DNA of 64,000 nucleotides. Source: Caballeronia ptereochthonis (lineage in GTDB: Bacteria; Pseudomonadota; Gammaproteobacteria; Burkholderiales; Burkholderiaceae). Shown here in pieces: positions 7,513 through 17,109 of this stretch. A program made the translations under genes and the position numbers. How positions within the stretch are numbered: position 1 is the stretch's first letter; the number at the start of each line of letters is the position of its first letter. The notes under the pieces were generated by a model. The model had not been told where the DNA came from and searched no databases. It worked only from the letters and a program-made list of their open reading frames with translations. The DNA is taken from assembly GCF_001545075.1 (NCBI RefSeq), contig NZ_FCOB02000030.1, positions 27,223 to 91,222 on the forward strand, written 5' to 3'.

Positions 7513-8934
7513 ATGAAAAACATCGGCACCTTCTATATCGACGGCCGCTGGGTCGAGCCGTGCGCGGGCGGCGCGCGCGTGGACATCGTCGATCCGGCGA
7601 CCGAGACCCGCATCGGCCAACTCGCGATGGGGACCGCGCCGGACGCCGATCGCGCCGTCGCCGCAGCGCGCATGGCCTTCCCCGCCTGGTCCGAATCGAC
7701 GCGCGGGACACGCATCGCGCTTCTGGAGCGCATCATCGCGTGTTATCGCGACCGCATCGAGGAGATCGCGCAGGCAGTGTGCGCGGAAATCGGCGCGCCC
7801 ATCGCGCTTGCAAGAACGCTGCAGGCACCGATCGGGCTCGCGCAATTGCAGGCGGCGCTCGAGACACTGCGCAGCTTCGAATTCACCGGGACACGCGGCA
7901 AGAGCGAACTGCGCAGGGAAGCGATCGGCGTCGTCGCGCTGATCACGCCGTGGAATTGGCCGCTCAACCAGATTGCCGCCAAGGTCGCGCCCGCGCTGGC
8001 CGCGGGTTGCACGGTGGTGCTGAAGCCGTCCGAAATCGCGCCGCTCGACGCCGTCATTTTCGCCGAAATCATGCATGAAGCCGGCACCCCGCCTGGCGTA
8101 TTCAACATGCTCTTCGGCGAGGGCCGCGTGGTCGGCGAGCGACTGGCGTCGCATCCGGACGTCGACATGGTGTCGATCACCGGATCGACGCGCGCGGGCG
8201 TCGAAGTCGCGATCAGCGCGGCGCCCACCGTCAAGCGCGTAGCGCAGGAACTGGGCGGCAAGTCGCCGCTGCTGATTCTCGACGACGCCGATCTTCCTGG
8301 TGCCGTGACGACGGGCGTCACACAGTGCATGACAAACTCAGGGCAGACCTGCATCGCGCCGACACGCATGCTCGTGCCCCGCGCGCGCTACGAGGATGCC
8401 GTCGCGACCGCCGCCGCCGCCGCGAACGCGATCACCGTCGGGGCGCCGACCGATCCGGCCACGAAAATGGGGCCCATCTCGAACCGCGCGCAGTACGAGA
8501 AAGTCCAGCGCATGATAGCCGCCGGCATCGAGGAAGGCGCGCGCGTCGCAGCGGGAGGCCTCGGCCGCCCGCTCGGTCTCGAGCGCGGCTTCTACGCGCG
8601 TCCGACCGTGTTCGCCGACGTGCGCAGCGACATGACGATCGCGCGCGAGGAAATCTTCGGGCCCGTTCTCGTCATCATCCCGTACGACAGCGAAGCGCAA
8701 GCCATCCAGATTGCCAACGACTCGATCTACGGGCTCTGCGCTTACGTCGCGTCGGGCGACACGGAGCGTGCGCGGCGTGTGGCCGCGAAACTGCGCGCGG
8801 GCTCGGTCCGCATCAACGGCGCCATGCTCGACATCACCGCGCCCTTCGGCGGCTACAAGTCGTCGGGGAATGGCCGCGAGTATGGTCCGGAGGGCCTCAC
8901 CGAATTTCTCGAGTGCAAGTCGGTGACTGTCTGA
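7513..8934 (+). CDS. NAD(P)-dependent aldehyde dehydrogenase
   Basis: A 473-residue aldehyde dehydrogenase of normal length. Catalytic residues are all visible: Asn149 (TPWNWP), Glu246 in the QELGGKSP motif and the nucleophile Cys280 (NSGQTC). It would turn an aldehyde into the carboxylic acid in the cytoplasm. It starts 30 bases after the TauD-like dioxygenase with a GACAGGAACACG leader, so the two genes form an operon and the aldehyde released by the oxygenase is its likely substrate. Downstream, the LuxR gene starts 255 bases later on the same strand and is probably a separate unit. Confidence 0.93.
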   Translation: MKNIGTFYIDGRWVEPCAGGARVDIVDPATETRIGQLAMGTAPDADRAVAAARMAFPAWSESTRGTRIALLERIIACYRDRIEEIAQAVCAEIGAPIALARTLQAPIGLAQLQAALETLRSFEFTGTRGKSELRREAIGVVALITPWNWPLNQIAAKVAPALAAGCTVVLKPSEIAPLDAVIFAEIMHEAGTPPGVFNMLFGEGRVVGERLASHPDVDMVSITGSTRAGVEVAISAAPTVKRVAQELGGKSPLLILDDADLPGAVTTGVTQCMTNSGQTCIAPTRMLVPRARYEDAVATAAAAANAITVGAPTDPATKMGPISNRAQYEKVQRMIAAGIEEGARVAAGGLGRPLGLERGFYARPTVFADVRSDMTIAREEIFGPVLVIIPYDSEAQAIQIANDSIYGLCAYVASGDTERARRVAAKLRAGSVRINGAMLDITAPFGGYKSSGNGREYGPEGLTEFLECKSVTV

Positions 8935-9189
8935 AAGGATCGGGCGCGTGCTCGGCGAAGGCGGCGTTTCGCGCTCTCGACCGGCACCTGCGAATATCAT
9001 TCGTATGACTGAGAAAGCCGGCATGCACGGCGACACGCGGGCCACCCTACCCGAACGCCTGCACGTCCGATATCGGTATCGCCACTGAGCCGATGCGCGC
9101 GGCGAGTGAGCTAGAATCAGCCGGTCTCAATTTGTCTTGCCGCGTCGTCCGAAATCGGCGATGCGGGCAGGAGCAAGGCGCAGGTTGAT

Positions 9190-12006
9190 ATGCAGCAGAT
9201 CCCGGTTTCCGCCACGACGTGTCCGCGCAATACGGACGACCAGAAATTCAGCGCCGATCCACGATGGACGCCCCCGCGTTCCGGCGCCCGCGTCGTGGCC
9301 CGCGAAAGGCTGATCACGCAATTGCTCGATGCGCGGCGCAAACGTTGCATCGTCGTGCAGGGGCCGGCGGGCTCGGGCAAAACCACCGCATTGGTTGCCT
9401 GGCGGGAAGCATTGCTGCCGCTCGGCTTCGATATCGCCTGGCTCACTTTTTCGCCCGACGCCGATGACTCCACGCACTGCGTCGATTATCTGGTGACGAG
9501 TCTCGCGCAGATCGACCCGTCGATCGGCCGCGAGGCGGCGCTCCTCGGCGGACGCGGCACGGACGACGAAGCCGTCGAGCGCACCGTGATCGCGCTCGTG
9601 AACGGCATCGCGAATCATCCGACCCAGGTGGTGCTCGTGCTCGACGATGTGCACCATCTCGCCGATGCCCGCAATCACGAGGCCTTGCAATGGCTGCTGG
9701 ACTATGCGCCGCCGAATCTGCATATCGCGCTGTTGTCGCGCACGATGTTGCCGCTGGCCCTCGGACGGCTGCGCGATCAGGGGCTCGTCCTGGAGCTGGA
9801 CATGCGCGACCTGCGCTTCACGGCGCAGGAGTCCGAAGTCTTCCTGAAGGCGCAGATCGGCGAAATTCCGGCAAAAGAGGCGCGGCGCCTGCATCAGCTC
9901 GCCGACGGCTGGGCGGCCGGCCTGCAACTGTTCGCAATCCATGCGAAGCTCAGACAGAAGGCGGGCTGCGCTGGCGCACCGCAAGAGGCCGCATCGCAGA
10001 TTCAGTTGCACGATCCGCAAGCCTTCGCGGAGTATTTCGACCGCGAAGTGCTGTCGCGGCTCGAAGCCCCGGAAGTGGAGCTCCTGATCCGCATGGCCGT
10101 GTGCACGCGCGTCTGTGCATCGTTGTGCGTGGCGCTGGTCGCGAACGAACAGGACGCGGCCGAGGTCGTCGCCCTCCTCTCCCGGCTCGATAGCGACAAT
10201 CTTTTCGTGGCGCCCATCGAAGCGGCGACGGGCGCCGAAGTCTGGTATCGACTCAATCCGCTTTTTCGAGAGACGCTGCTCGGGCGCTTTCGCGCGCGCA
10301 GCCAGCGCGATCAGCGCGACGTCCATATGAGGGCATGGGCCTGGTTTCGCGATCACGGCCACCCGGACGAAGCCGTGCATCACGCGTTGCTCGCGGGCGA
10401 TACATCGGCGGCGGCCGACCTCGTGCTGCAAGTCGCGCGGCCGCTGCAGGTAAAAGGCGATCTGCGCAAACTCGTCGCGCTGATGCGCATGCTGCCCGAA
10501 GCTGAAATCGAGACGCGTCCCGGCTTGCGGATGTGGATGGCGCATCTGCATCTCTATGCGCGGCGCTTCGATGCGTGCGCGGCGGCCATTGCCGCGCTGA
10601 AGCGCGACACCGGCGAGAACGACACGCGCCCGCGCTACCGGCTGACGCTGCTCGACGCCGCGCTCGCGGCGCAACGCGACGACCCCGATGGCGCCATGTC
10701 GATCCTGCCGGAGTTGCTGCGCACGCCTGAGCATTCCGACGGATGGATTATCGGCGCGCGCAACAATCTGCTTTCCTGGCTCTACATGCATCGCGGCCAC
10801 TACGAAGACGCGCGCCGCCTGCAGCTGGACGCCCCGCCGCTCATCGTCGATGGCGCACCGCTCGTCGGCACCAATGTCGGCACGCTGAGCGGACGATGCT
10901 TCGTCGGCTTCAGCTATGCGCTCGAAGGAAAGTTCACGCAGACGGAGCGTATCTGCCGCGACGTGCTGTTCGAGGCCGAGCAATACGGCCACGCCGCCGC
11001 GGATGCCAGTTGCTTTGCATCGGCGCTGCTCGCGGAAGTGCTCTACGAATTCAACGAACTGGATGCCGTGCGCAAGCTTATCGAATCGCGAGCCGACCTG
11101 CTCGAACGCGTGTCGATTCCCGATTCGGTGCTGCGCGTGCATACCGTGCTGTCGGCGACGCATTGGCTCCTGGGCCATCGGCTCGATGCCTTCGCCTATC
11201 TCGAGCGTCTGGACGAGTATGCGTCGCAGCGCGATCTGCCGCGTCTCGTCGCGTGGGCGCTCGCGGAGCAGGTTCAGCGGCATGTTTCGATCGGTCAGAT
11301 GGATGCCGCCGACGCCACGCTCGCACGTCTCGATGCGCTGGCCGCATCGATTCCGGCGGAACGGCCCGGCACGCGCGCCGAAGTGCTCGTCGCGGCCGGG
11401 CAGGCTCACGTCGACTGGTGCGTGGCGCATGAAGACTTCGAGGCCGCCGCGATACGGTTACAACCGCTGATCGCGCGCTGCGATGAGCGCGGCTGGCAGC
11501 GGCGCGCGGTCCGGTTCGGGATGCAGGCTGCCGTCGTCGCCGCGCGGCTCGGACGGCTCGACGCCGCGCGCGACGGCGCGCTGGCCGCATTGCGCCGCGG
11601 GCACCGGCTCGGGCTGCTGCGGACCCTGCTCGATGCGGACCCGGGCGCCGCCGAACTGATCCGGCGCGTGCTCGCTGACGAGCGCGATGATCCCGTGCTC
11701 GCCTTCTACGGCGCGCGCATCGACGCCGCCCGGAGCGCTGCGCCCGCCAGCCCGGCGCGCGCCGCGACACAGGCCGACGCGCGCCGCGCCGAGGTACTGA
11801 GCGAGCGGGAGACGGAGGTCGTACGGCTGCTGTCGCAGGCGCTGCCGAACAAGAAGATCGCGCGCACGCTCGGCTTGTCGCCAGAAACCGTCAAGTGGCA
11901 TCTCAAGAACATCTACGGCAAGCTCGGCGTGTCGAGCCGCGACGAGGCGGTCGCGCGCGTGCGTGATTTCGAACTCGGCTGCGCTTCGGGCGAAGCCGTC
12001 CGATAG
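9190..12006 (+). CDS. MalT-like LuxR family ATP-binding transcriptional regulator
   Basis: A 938-residue regulator of the LAL/MalT (STAND) type. The Walker A motif GPAGSGKTT lies at residues 58-66, and a Walker B-like VVLVLDDVHHL lies near residue 145. A long middle part is rich in helical, TPR-like repeats. The C-terminal LuxR helix-turn-helix is clear (LSERETEVVRLLSQ, then KKIARTLGLSPETVKWHLKNIYGKLG). Such proteins bind ATP and an inducer, multimerise and activate catabolic genes. The likely target is the dioxygenase/dehydrogenase operon before it or the CoA transferase gene that converges on it, but nothing in the sequence proves either. The start follows an AGGAG about 15 bases upstream, a long spacing. 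Confidence 0.9.
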   Translation: MQQIPVSATTCPRNTDDQKFSADPRWTPPRSGARVVARERLITQLLDARRKRCIVVQGPAGSGKTTALVAWREALLPLGFDIAWLTFSPDADDSTHCVDYLVTSLAQIDPSIGREAALLGGRGTDDEAVERTVIALVNGIANHPTQVVLVLDDVHHLADARNHEALQWLLDYAPPNLHIALLSRTMLPLALGRLRDQGLVLELDMRDLRFTAQESEVFLKAQIGEIPAKEARRLHQLADGWAAGLQLFAIHAKLRQKAGCAGAPQEAASQIQLHDPQAFAEYFDREVLSRLEAPEVELLIRMAVCTRVCASLCVALVANEQDAAEVVALLSRLDSDNLFVAPIEAATGAEVWYRLNPLFRETLLGRFRARSQRDQRDVHMRAWAWFRDHGHPDEAVHHALLAGDTSAAADLVLQVARPLQVKGDLRKLVALMRMLPEAEIETRPGLRMWMAHLHLYARRFDACAAAIAALKRDTGENDTRPRYRLTLLDAALAAQRDDPDGAMSILPELLRTPEHSDGWIIGARNNLLSWLYMHRGHYEDARRLQLDAPPLIVDGAPLVGTNVGTLSGRCFVGFSYALEGKFTQTERICRDVLFEAEQYGHAAADASCFASALLAEVLYEFNELDAVRKLIESRADLLERVSIPDSVLRVHTVLSATHWLLGHRLDAFAYLERLDEYASQRDLPRLVAWALAEQVQRHVSIGQMDAADATLARLDALAASIPAERPGTRAEVLVAAGQAHVDWCVAHEDFEAAAIRLQPLIARCDERGWQRRAVRFGMQAAVVAARLGRLDAARDGALAALRRGHRLGLLRTLLDADPGAAELIRRVLADERDDPVLAFYGARIDAARSAAPASPARAATQADARRAEVLSERETEVVRLLSQALPNKKIARTLGLSPETVKWHLKNIYGKLGVSSRDEAVARVRDFELGCASGEAVR

Positions 12007-12130
12007 CGCCTTCGCGTGCCTTTTCCGGCGCCGTCGGGGAAAGCCGCGCGCTTCCCGCGAGTCGTCGGTCTCGAGCCGTTCCGTCCAACGATAACCATCA
12101 ACGGGCGCCGTGACATGGGCCGGACGTGTG

Positions 12131-13285
12131 TCAGGCGACGAACCCGAGCCCTTGCGCTTTCATGCAGTCAATGGCGCGATCGTCGAAGCCCCATTCACGC
12201 AACGCGCTCGAACCGCCCTCGCCGCGCTGCGGCTTCGGCCCTCTGATTTCCGACGGCGTGGCCGAGAAGCGCGGCGCGGGCGCGGGTTGGACGACGCCCT
12301 CCACTTCGACGAAGCTGCCCCGTGCGCGATGATGCGGATGCGCAGGCGCTTCGGAGAACTTGAGCACGGGCGCGACGCAGGCATCGCTGTCGGCGAATGC
12401 CGTGCACCATTCGTCGCGCGTGCGGGACGCGAACGCGGCCGCGAAGGCTTCGCGCAGTACCGGCCAGCCCGCGCGGTCGTGCTGCTTCGGCAGTTGCGCG
12501 CCGGCAAGGCCGAGCTTATCGAGCAGTTCGGCATAGAAGCGCGCTTCGACGGCGCCCACCGCCATGTAGTGACCATCGCGCGTGCGGTAGCTGTCGTACC
12601 AGGGCGCGCCGCCGTCGAGCAGGTTGGCGCCGCGCGCTTCGGTCCAGTTGCCCGAGGCGAGCAGTCCCCAGATGATGGCGCCAAGCTGCGCGGCGCCTTC
12701 GGTCATCGCGGCGTCGACCACCTGGCCCTTGCCGCCGCGCGCCACGTTCAGCAGCGCCGCGACTACCCCGAGCGCGAGCAGCATGCCGCCGCCGCCATAA
12801 TCACCGACGAGGTTGAGCGGCGGCACCGGCGCACCGTTCGCGCGCCCGATGCCCGACAGCACGCCCGACAACGCGATGTAGTTCAGGTCGTGCCCCGCGC
12901 GCGCCGCGAGCGGTCCGGTCTGTCCCCAGCCGGTCATGCGTCCGTAGACCAGCTTCGGATTGCGTTCGAGCGCCTCGTCGGGGCCGAGCCCGAGCCGCTC
13001 CATCGTGCCGGGCCGGAAGCCCTCGATCACGACATCGGCACGCTCGACCAGTTCGAGCAGCACGCCCGCCGACGCCGGCTGCTTCAGATCGATCGTGACC
13101 GAGCGCCGTCCGCGCCCGCTGATGTCGATGCGCTTGCCGGCCATCCTGATGCCGAGATCCTCGGGCGGCAGCGGCCGGTCGACGCGCAGCACGTCGGCGC
13201 CCATGTCGGCCAGCAGCATCGCGCCGAACGGGCCGGGCCCGATGGCTTCGAATTCAAGCACGCGGATTCCGCTCAATACGCCCAT
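12131..13285 (-). CDS. CaiB/BaiF CoA-transferase family protein, alpha-methylacyl-CoA racemase-like
   Basis: A 384-residue class III CoA-transferase-fold protein. The N-terminus GIRVLEFEAIGPGPFGAMLL and DMGADVLRVDRP is typical, and AGHDLNYIALSGVLSGIG resembles alpha-methylacyl-CoA racemases more than transferases. It would act on branched-chain or bile-acid-like acyl-CoA esters in the cytoplasm. The start at 13285 is chosen because ACAGGAGAGAAG precedes it at good spacing; an in-frame start 30 bases upstream adds only a polar tail. The gene converges with the LuxR gene and is followed upstream on the same strand by dhaL-dhaK, separated by about 145 bases. Confidence 0.88.
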   Translation of the reverse strand: MGVLSGIRVLEFEAIGPGPFGAMLLADMGADVLRVDRPLPPEDLGIRMAGKRIDISGRGRRSVTIDLKQPASAGVLLELVERADVVIEGFRPGTMERLGLGPDEALERNPKLVYGRMTGWGQTGPLAARAGHDLNYIALSGVLSGIGRANGAPVPPLNLVGDYGGGGMLLALGVVAALLNVARGGKGQVVDAAMTEGAAQLGAIIWGLLASGNWTEARGANLLDGGAPWYDSYRTRDGHYMAVGAVEARFYAELLDKLGLAGAQLPKQHDRAGWPVLREAFAAAFASRTRDEWCTAFADSDACVAPVLKFSEAPAHPHHRARGSFVEVEGVVQPAPAPRFSATPSEIRGPKPQRGEGGSSALREWGFDDRAIDCMKAQGLGFVA

Positions 13286-13429
13286 CGTCTTCTCTCCTGT
13301 CGATTTCGCGCGCATGCAACGCGCAATGAGGCGAACCGTCGAACGCCTTGCCCGAGAGAGAAGTAGAACCTGTCGTCAAAAGCGGTGGACCACCCCGCGC
13401 GGGTGGCGCACGGTGCGCGCGCGAACCGG

Positions 13430-14419
13430 TCACATGCCCCAGCGCAGCCCCGCCGTATGCACCGGACTGTCCCAGTGCCGGGTCATTTCGTCGTCGAGCG
13501 TGCAGAGCGTGATCGATGCGCCCGCCATCTCCAGCGAGGTCGTGAGGGCGCCCACCTGCGAGCGGGCGACGTTCAGGCCGCGTCCGTCGATCCACGTGCG
13601 CGCCGCGTTGTAGAGCAGATAGAGCTCGGAGAGCGGCGTGCCGCCGAGCCCGTTGACGAGCACGAGCAAAGGCGCATCGGCGGCGGGCTTCAGATCCTGG
13701 ACGATCGCCGTGAGCAGTTCGTCGGCGATGGCGTTCGCCGTCTCGAACTTTGCGCGCCTGCGCCCCGGTTCGCCGTGTATGCCCACGCCGATTTCGATCT
13801 CGTCCGCGCCGAGCGTGAAGGTCGGCCTGCCCGCGGCGGGCACCGTGCAGCTCGAAAACGCGACGCCCATCGAAGCGATGCGTCCCGCCACGCGTTCGCC
13901 GAACGCCCTGCACGCCTCCAGATCCGCGCCGCTTTCCGCGAAGCTGCCGACGAGCTTCTCGACGATCGCCGTGCCCGCGACGCCGCGCCGCCCCGTCGTG
14001 AAGCTGGAGTTCTCGACGGCCACATCATCGTTGACGAGCACCGTCGCGTTCGGCATTTCGCAGAGCTCGGAGGCCATCTCGAAGTTCATCAGATCGCCGG
14101 AGTAGTTCTTCACGATGAACAGCACGCCCGCGCCGGTGTCGGCGGCCTGGGCCGCGGCCATCATCTGGTCGGGTGTCGGCGAGGTGAAGACCTGGCCGGG
14201 GCAGGCGGCGTCGAGCATGCCGTATCCGACGAATCCGCCGTGCAGCGGCTCGTGCCCCGAGCCGCCGCCGGAAATGACCGCGACCTTGCCCGGCTTGAGC
14301 GACTTGCGCATGATGTAGACCGGATCGACGTTGAGCGTGACGAGATCCGCATGCGCCGCGGCGAAGCCCGCGAGGCTCTCGGCCAGATAATCGTCCACGC
14401 GATTGATGAACTTCTTCAT
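13430..14419 (-). CDS. dhaK: Dihydroxyacetone kinase subunit DhaK
   Basis: A 329-residue substrate-binding kinase subunit. It carries the N-terminal KVAVISGGGSGHEPLH and VGYGMLDAACPG motifs, and VGIHGEPGR holds the histidine that in the family binds dihydroxyacetone covalently as a hemiaminal. With DhaL it phosphorylates dihydroxyacetone or a related keto-sugar. The frame is open far upstream, but that extension is only the antisense frame of dhaL; the ATG at 14419 is preceded by AAGGAGGCGGGGAC and matches the family N-terminus MKKFINR. It follows dhaL by 20 bases. No phosphotransferase subunit DhaM is seen, so an ATP-linked form or a distant DhaM is possible. Confidence 0.93.
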   Translation of the reverse strand: MKKFINRVDDYLAESLAGFAAAHADLVTLNVDPVYIMRKSLKPGKVAVISGGGSGHEPLHGGFVGYGMLDAACPGQVFTSPTPDQMMAAAQAADTGAGVLFIVKNYSGDLMNFEMASELCEMPNATVLVNDDVAVENSSFTTGRRGVAGTAIVEKLVGSFAESGADLEACRAFGERVAGRIASMGVAFSSCTVPAAGRPTFTLGADEIEIGVGIHGEPGRRRAKFETANAIADELLTAIVQDLKPAADAPLLVLVNGLGGTPLSELYLLYNAARTWIDGRGLNVARSQVGALTTSLEMAGASITLCTLDDEMTRHWDSPVHTAGLRWGM

Positions 14420-14439
14420 GTCCCCGCCTCCTTGTGCGT

Positions 14440-15069
14440 TCAGGCTTCGTCCTGCGCGAGGCGCGCGCAGACGGCTGCGATCATGAGCTGGCTGGAGCGT
14501 GCGCCCGGGTCGATGTGTCCCCGCGAGCGTTCGCCGAGAAACGACGCACGGCCTTTGGTGGCGAGCATGTCGCGCGTCGCGAGCATGCTTTCCTCGGCGA
14601 CGCGCGGCAGTTCCGCGAGTGCGTCCTGCTTCGACGCGCCGGCATCGGCCAGTGCCGAAAACCGTTCGGCGACGGGAATGAGCACGTCCATCATCGTCTT
14701 GCTGCCGGCGCCGGTCTTGCCGCGCTGTCCGACCGCCTCGACGCCGGCCGCGAATGCACGCGCGAAGCCGGCCGCGCCGCCATCGTCGGACGAGGCCCGG
14801 GCCATGCCCGTCAGCATCGAGAAGAAGAGCGGCCCGGACGAGCCGCCGACCGTCGACAGCACCTTCGTCGCCGCGAGCTTGAGCGCGGGCGCGAACGCTT
14901 CGGCCTCGATCTGCGCGCGCAGCGCGGCGAGCGCATCCATGCCGCGCAGCAGGTTGATGATGTGATCGCCGTCGCCGATCGCCTGATCCAGCGATGCGAT
15001 TTCGTCGGCATGCGCCTTGAGCGACGCGTGCGCCGCATCGATGCACGCCATGACCGTCTTGCCGTTCAT
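14440..15069 (-). CDS. dhaL: Dihydroxyacetone kinase subunit DhaL
   Basis: A 209-residue nucleotide-binding subunit. The metal-binding aspartates sit in AIGDGDHIINLLRG near residue 32, slightly changed from the common GDGDHGINM form. The motifs GGSSGPLFFSML, GAGSKTMMD and the C-terminal GERSRGHIDPGA that contacts the nucleotide are present. It works with DhaK, encoded just downstream on the same strand, to phosphorylate dihydroxyacetone-like sugars. The gene is first in a two-gene operon, and an upstream GGAGGATCGGCGC is its ribosome-binding site. Whether the bound nucleotide is a permanently held ADP (PTS type) or exchanging ATP cannot be told. Confidence 0.93.
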   Translation of the reverse strand: MNGKTVMACIDAAHASLKAHADEIASLDQAIGDGDHIINLLRGMDALAALRAQIEAEAFAPALKLAATKVLSTVGGSSGPLFFSMLTGMARASSDDGGAAGFARAFAAGVEAVGQRGKTGAGSKTMMDVLIPVAERFSALADAGASKQDALAELPRVAEESMLATRDMLATKGRASFLGERSRGHIDPGARSSQLMIAAVCARLAQDEA

Positions 15070-15130
15070 GCGCCGATCCTCCGTTGCGGGCAGAGTGAAC
15101 AGAAAGGATACAGCGTCGCGCGGGCGCGCG

Positions 15131-15358
15131 TTATCGGGCGACGGTCTGCTCGCCCGGCGTCATTTTCGCTTCGCCCGGCGCGACGCCGAAGGCAGCCGCG
15201 CTCGCCGTGGCGTCCTGCGTGGCGGCGAGCGCGGACGTGCTCGGCACGGGCGCATCCGCATGGCGCGACTTGCCGAAGCTCGCGATGTAGAGCACGGCGG
15301 CCACGGCAACGCCCACCAGCACCGCCGCAACCGCCACGCCCGACGACTTTCGTCTCAT
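15131..15358 (-). CDS. Small single-pass membrane protein, unknown function
   Basis: A 75-residue protein with a basic start (MRRKSSG), one membrane helix (residues ~8-27, VAVAAVLVGVAVAAVLYIAS) and an Ala/Ser/Thr-rich tail that would lie in the periplasm. The ATG at 15358 follows a strong GGGAGGGAAG site; the open frame upstream of it has no support. It sits between dhaL and the divergent antiporter gene. I do not recognise the family. Confidence 0.6.
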   Translation of the reverse strand: MRRKSSGVAVAAVLVGVAVAAVLYIASFGKSRHADAPVPSTSALAATQDATASAAAFGVAPGEAKMTPGEQTVAR

Positions 15359-15498
15359 CTTCCCTCCCGATCGGATACGATGACCCGGGCTCGCGGCCCG
15401 GCCCCCGTCGATGGTAGCAGCGCATGGCGCCGTACCTGCGTGGGCCGCCCCGCATTGCAGCACAGGCCATTCAATTCGAATCGAGGAGAACTCAACTC

Positions 15499-17109
15499 AT
15501 GCACGCCGCCACGGCATTCAATCTGGTGCTCGTCTCGCTCATTGCGATCATCGCGCTCGAAGTGCTCGCCAAGCGTCTGCGGCTGCCGCCGGCCGCCGCA
15601 CTGCTCGTCGGCGGCGTCGCGATGGCCTTCGTGCCGGGCCTGCCGAACATCGAACTGGACCCGGAGCTCGTGCTCGTCGTGTTCCTGCCGCCGCTCCTCA
15701 TGTATGGCGCGTATTTCTTCGTGTGGGACGACTTCAAGCGCAATCTGAGCGGCATCCTGCTCCTCGCGATCGGCGCGGTGGCGTTCACGACGTTCGTCGT
15801 CGGCGTGGCCGTGCATCTCGTCGTGCCCGAGCTGCCCTGGGCCGCGTGCTTCGCGCTCGGCGCGGTGGTCTCGCCGCCCGACGCCGTCGCGGCCAAGGCC
15901 GTGCTCGAACGCGTGGCGCTGCCGCGGCGCCTCATGGTGCTGCTCGAAGGCGAAAGCCTGCTCAACGACGCGGCCGGCCTCGTGCTCTTTCGCTTCGCGC
16001 TGGCGGCGGCCTTGAGCGGCGTGTTCAGCGCGCCGCGCGCCGTGGCGAGCTTCGCGGGGCTCGCGATCGGCGGCATCGTGGTCGGGATCGTCGCGGGCTT
16101 CATCGCCGTCAAGCTCATGCGCGCGCTCGAGGACGACTATCTCGTCATCACCACGTCGATGCTCACGTCGTGGGTCAGCTATATCGCGGGGGAAATGCTC
16201 GGCGTGTCGAGCGTCATTGCGACGGTCACGTGCGGCATGGTAGTCGGCTGGCATCAGCACGAGGTGTTCACGGCGGCGCAGCGCATGCGCGGCACGGCGT
16301 TCTGGCAGGTCGTCGTGTTCGTGCTGGAGGCGCTCGTGTTCGTGCTGATCGGGTTGTCGCTGCGCGGCATCGCGGTGCGGCTGGGCGGCGTCGGCGATGC
16401 GTTCTCGCTGCTCGGCCCCGCGACGGCCGCGGTGATCGTCGTCGTCATCCTGTCGCGCTTCGTGTGGGTGTTCGCCGTCGAAGCGGTGAAATGGATCGCC
16501 TGGGTGGCCGGGGGCCGCAATCGCGCCGGTGACGACAGGTCCGGCACCCCCGCCCCGGACTGGCGCGCGGCGACCGTGGTGAGCTGGGCGGGCATGCGCG
16601 GCGTGGTGACGCTCGCGGTCGCGCTCTCCCTGCCCGAAGCGATGCCCGGCCGCGATCTGATCCTGTTCGCCGGCTTCGCGGTGATTCTCGTCACCGTGCT
16701 GCTGCAGGGCGCGACCATCGGCCCGCTGATCGCGTGGCTGTCGCTCGCGCGCGGGCACGAACGCTCGTCAGGTCATCTCAGCGAGCCGCAGGCCTGGGCG
16801 CGCGTGGAGGCGGCGCAGCTGGCCGCGATCCAGCCGCTCGTGCACGACGCGGACGGCAACGTGATCCATCCGCGTCTGCTCGAGCAGTATACGTATCGCG
16901 CGGCGCTCACGAAGCGCTTCGAGGACACGGAGGATTTTCCGCTGGACGCACGCCACGCGCATTACGACGTCGTGCTCGCCGCGATCGCGGCCGGGCGCGC
17001 GGAGCTGCTGCGGCTGCATCGCGGCGGGCAGATCCACGACGAGCAACTGCATTCGATGGAGCGCGATCTCGATCTGCAGGAGATCATGGCGCTTCATTCG
17101 CGCGGCTGA
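15499..17109 (+). CDS. Na+/H+ antiporter, CPA1 family
   Basis: A 536-residue cation/proton antiporter. About 12 membrane helices cover the first ~410 residues and a soluble C-terminal domain follows. Family motifs include SPPDAVAAKAV, which carries the essential transport Asp, and EGESLLNDAAGLV, with WAGMRGVVTLAVALSLPE later in the chain. It would exchange cytoplasmic Na+ (or K+) for external protons in the inner membrane. The start at 15499 follows GAGGAGAACTCAACTC; 25 further in-frame codons upstream lack a motif. Its last 16 bases overlap the end of the convergent gene at 17094-18632. A TerC protein and a NhaR-like regulator lie 2-3 kb away, which hints at an ion-stress region. Confidence 0.92.
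   Translation: MHAATAFNLVLVSLIAIIALEVLAKRLRLPPAAALLVGGVAMAFVPGLPNIELDPELVLVVFLPPLLMYGAYFFVWDDFKRNLSGILLLAIGAVAFTTFVVGVAVHLVVPELPWAACFALGAVVSPPDAVAAKAVLERVALPRRLMVLLEGESLLNDAAGLVLFRFALAAALSGVFSAPRAVASFAGLAIGGIVVGIVAGFIAVKLMRALEDDYLVITTSMLTSWVSYIAGEMLGVSSVIATVTCGMVVGWHQHEVFTAAQRMRGTAFWQVVVFVLEALVFVLIGLSLRGIAVRLGGVGDAFSLLGPATAAVIVVVILSRFVWVFAVEAVKWIAWVAGGRNRAGDDRSGTPAPDWRAATVVSWAGMRGVVTLAVALSLPEAMPGRDLILFAGFAVILVTVLLQGATIGPLIAWLSLARGHERSSGHLSEPQAWARVEAAQLAAIQPLVHDADGNVIHPRLLEQYTYRAALTKRFEDTEDFPLDARHAHYDVVLAAIAAGRAELLRLHRGGQIHDEQLHSMERDLDLQEIMALHSRG

Noticed and set aside
13430..15046. Apparent 538-residue fusion with DhaK at its C-terminus
   Set aside because: The first ~210 residues are the shifted shadow of dhaL; DhaK has its own ATG at 14419 with a strong ribosome-binding site.
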